A stretch of 64,000 bases of DNA, taken from contig NZ_CP109031.1 of assembly GCF_036226925.1 (NCBI RefSeq), positions 7,254,001 through 7,318,000 of the forward strand. Direction: 5' to 3'. Position 1 is the first letter of the stretch, and each line of letters starts with the position of its first letter. The translations under genes and the position numbers were made by a program. The notes under the pieces were generated by a model. It was not told the origin of the DNA, ran no database searches, and saw only the letters and a program-made list of their open reading frames with translations. Shown here piece after piece: positions 63,364-64,000 of this stretch. The stretch comes from Streptomyces sp. NBC_00659. Lineage in GTDB: Bacteria > Actinomycetota > Actinomycetes > Streptomycetales > Streptomycetaceae.

Positions 63364-63828
63364 GCCGGCTCAGGTCAACAGTGCAGACCCATGCACCCGC
63401 GCGGTCGGAGCAGCGGCAAGAAGCGCTTTCTCCCGGGCGTGAACGCCCGGGGTTCCACGCTAGATCATGCTGAATTCACCGGTTCACCGCGGGGAACGAG
63501 CCGGGGGACTCCGGGGCGCGGGTCGGGCCGGTGGCCGCCGGGGCGCAAGCCCCTACCGGCCCAGGGAGACCACGACCGTGCTCCGGGGCCTTCGGGTGCC
63601 TGCAAGTCCACGGTGCCTCCTGCCCGGTGGCCGAGGAGAGCGTGTCCGAGCGGGCTGCCGGCCGTGACGAGCGTGCGGTCCAGTACCGAGGTCAGGGTGC
63701 TTTCAGTATTTCTGCGTTCTTCTGTGAGCTATTGAGTCGGATCGCGGCGCTATGTGATGTGTGGAATCGTGGAGCACCGGAGTTCAGGACGCTTCGTGCT
63801 GTCCTGCGAGCGAGTGAGGGAGGTCCCC
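63364..63828. other. IS right-end DNA and gene-free region before bL37
   Basis: 465 bases. The left part up to about 63475 is IS right-end sequence with its hairpin at 63432. The rest shows no gene. A hairpin with a GCAA tetraloop lies at 63525. The last 100 bases (TTGAGT at 63732, TATGTG at 63751) are AT-richer and probably contain the bL37 promoter, but the boxes are badly spaced. Confidence 0.45.
63525..63562 (+). other. Stem-loop with GNRA tetraloop, possible structured RNA
   Basis: Outer stem GGGCCGGT/ACCGGCCC, internal loop, inner stem GGGGC/GCCCC capped by GCAA. It is more RNA-like than a plain terminator, but there is no covariation evidence. Confidence 0.3.
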
Positions 63829-63906
63829 ATGTCCTCGAAGCGACGCCGGAAGAAGAAGAGCCGCCGCAAGCACGCCGCGAACCACGGAAGACGACCCCAG
63901 TGCTAG
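63829..63906 (+). CDS. 50S ribosomal protein bL37 (25 residues)
   Basis: Very basic 25-residue peptide: MSSKRRRKKKSRRKHAANHG then RRPQC. The KxANHGxRP ending is the signature of actinobacterial bL37, a small large-subunit ribosomal protein first seen in mycobacterial structures. GGGAGG lies six bases before the ATG. It is far too short for routine gene calling. Assignment rests on memory of the family pattern. Confidence 0.75.
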   Translation: MSSKRRRKKKSRRKHAANHGRRPQC

Positions 63907-64000
63907 CTCGGTGAGACCTTGAGCTCGGTGAGACTCTTGAACGCATCCCAGAACGGACAGGACGGCCGGGTACCCCATGTCGGGCCCGACCCGCGGGGCG

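Larger units (their letters stand above)
61675..63475. mobile_element. IS200/IS605-family insertion sequence, divergent tnpB and tnpA
   Basis: About 1.8 kb. tnpB (leftward, frameshifted) and tnpA (rightward, intact) diverge from 62911/62935. Subterminal hairpins lie outside both genes: CCCGGCCC..GGACCGGG at 61681-61700 and CCCGGGCG-TGAA-CGCCCGGG at 63432-63451. The left boundary is near 61675 (ACTTGA); the right one, near 63475, is only approximate since no flanking copy is available. Such elements lack inverted repeats and do not duplicate the target. Confidence 0.85.

Noticed and set aside
63490..63520. GGGGAAC...GGGGGAC sequence resembling part of a c-di-AMP (ydaO) riboswitch
   Set aside because: The conserved 3' elements of that riboswitch are missing and the downstream gene is bL37, so the resemblance is probably chance in G-rich DNA.

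Overview
The window is very GC-rich, uses GTG/TTG starts freely, has strong purine-rich ribosome sites, and carries typical Streptomyces families: AldO alditol oxidase, SARP/AfsR regulator, PucR, DUF2637, the XRE-like membrane regulator type, bL37 and a TTA codon. It reads as chromosomal Streptomyces DNA, mostly metabolic and cell-surface functions, with one insertion sequence near the right edge. No rRNA, complete tRNA, CRISPR array or origin was seen.

Layout. (1) 1-6.9 kb: a leftward galactoside-type operon (solute-binding lipoprotein, two ABC permeases, GH2 beta-galactosidase cut by the window edge) preceded by a ROK repressor; the same 16-bp motif lies upstream of repressor and operon. 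(2) 6.9-17.4 kb: alditol oxidase, a 2-hydroxyacid dehydrogenase, an alpha/beta hydrolase, a radical SAM enzyme with CX8CX2C cysteine spacing, a sigma-like/zinc-finger/membrane/CBM2 protein, rsgA with a mini-ORF leader, an AdaA-AlkA fusion and an F420/FMN split-barrel protein. (3) 17.6-24.1 kb: secreted proteins, including two genes that share leader DNA and signal peptide but not mature sequence, a tRNA-3'-end-like remnant, a DUF456 membrane protein and a LuxR-type regulator. (4) 24.6-38.7 kb: PP2C-type protein, pyruvate:quinone oxidoreductase, a membrane HTH protein, GH38 alpha-mannosidase, an anti-sigma-type ATPase with a TTA codon, a DUF2637 protein, a FhuF-like reductase with an iron box, and a GntR regulator. 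(5) 38.8-47.8 kb: purine catabolism: a PucR regulator divergent from a three-subunit xanthine dehydrogenase, a purine permease and an XdhC maturation factor, with six helically phased repeats in the divergent promoter. (6) 47.9-52.7 kb: AfsR/SARP regulator divergent from a secreted tandem aegerolysin-like (ET79/Cry34-like) protein and a secreted beta-trefoil-like protein; this is the best candidate for an undescribed system. (7) 52.9-61.7 kb: CebR-box-controlled GH6 cellulase, SRPBCC protein, lipid kinase, HxlR regulator, thioesterase, DUF1345 protein, a DyP peroxidase-encapsulin nanocompartment pair, an ATPase-less Clp-N protein and a small hydrophilic protein. (8) 61.7-63.5 kb: an IS200/IS605 element with intact tnpA and frameshifted tnpB; then the 25-codon bL37 gene.

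All assignments come from reading the sequence and from memory of protein families; no database search was run. Starts were chosen by ribosome-site spacing where possible.
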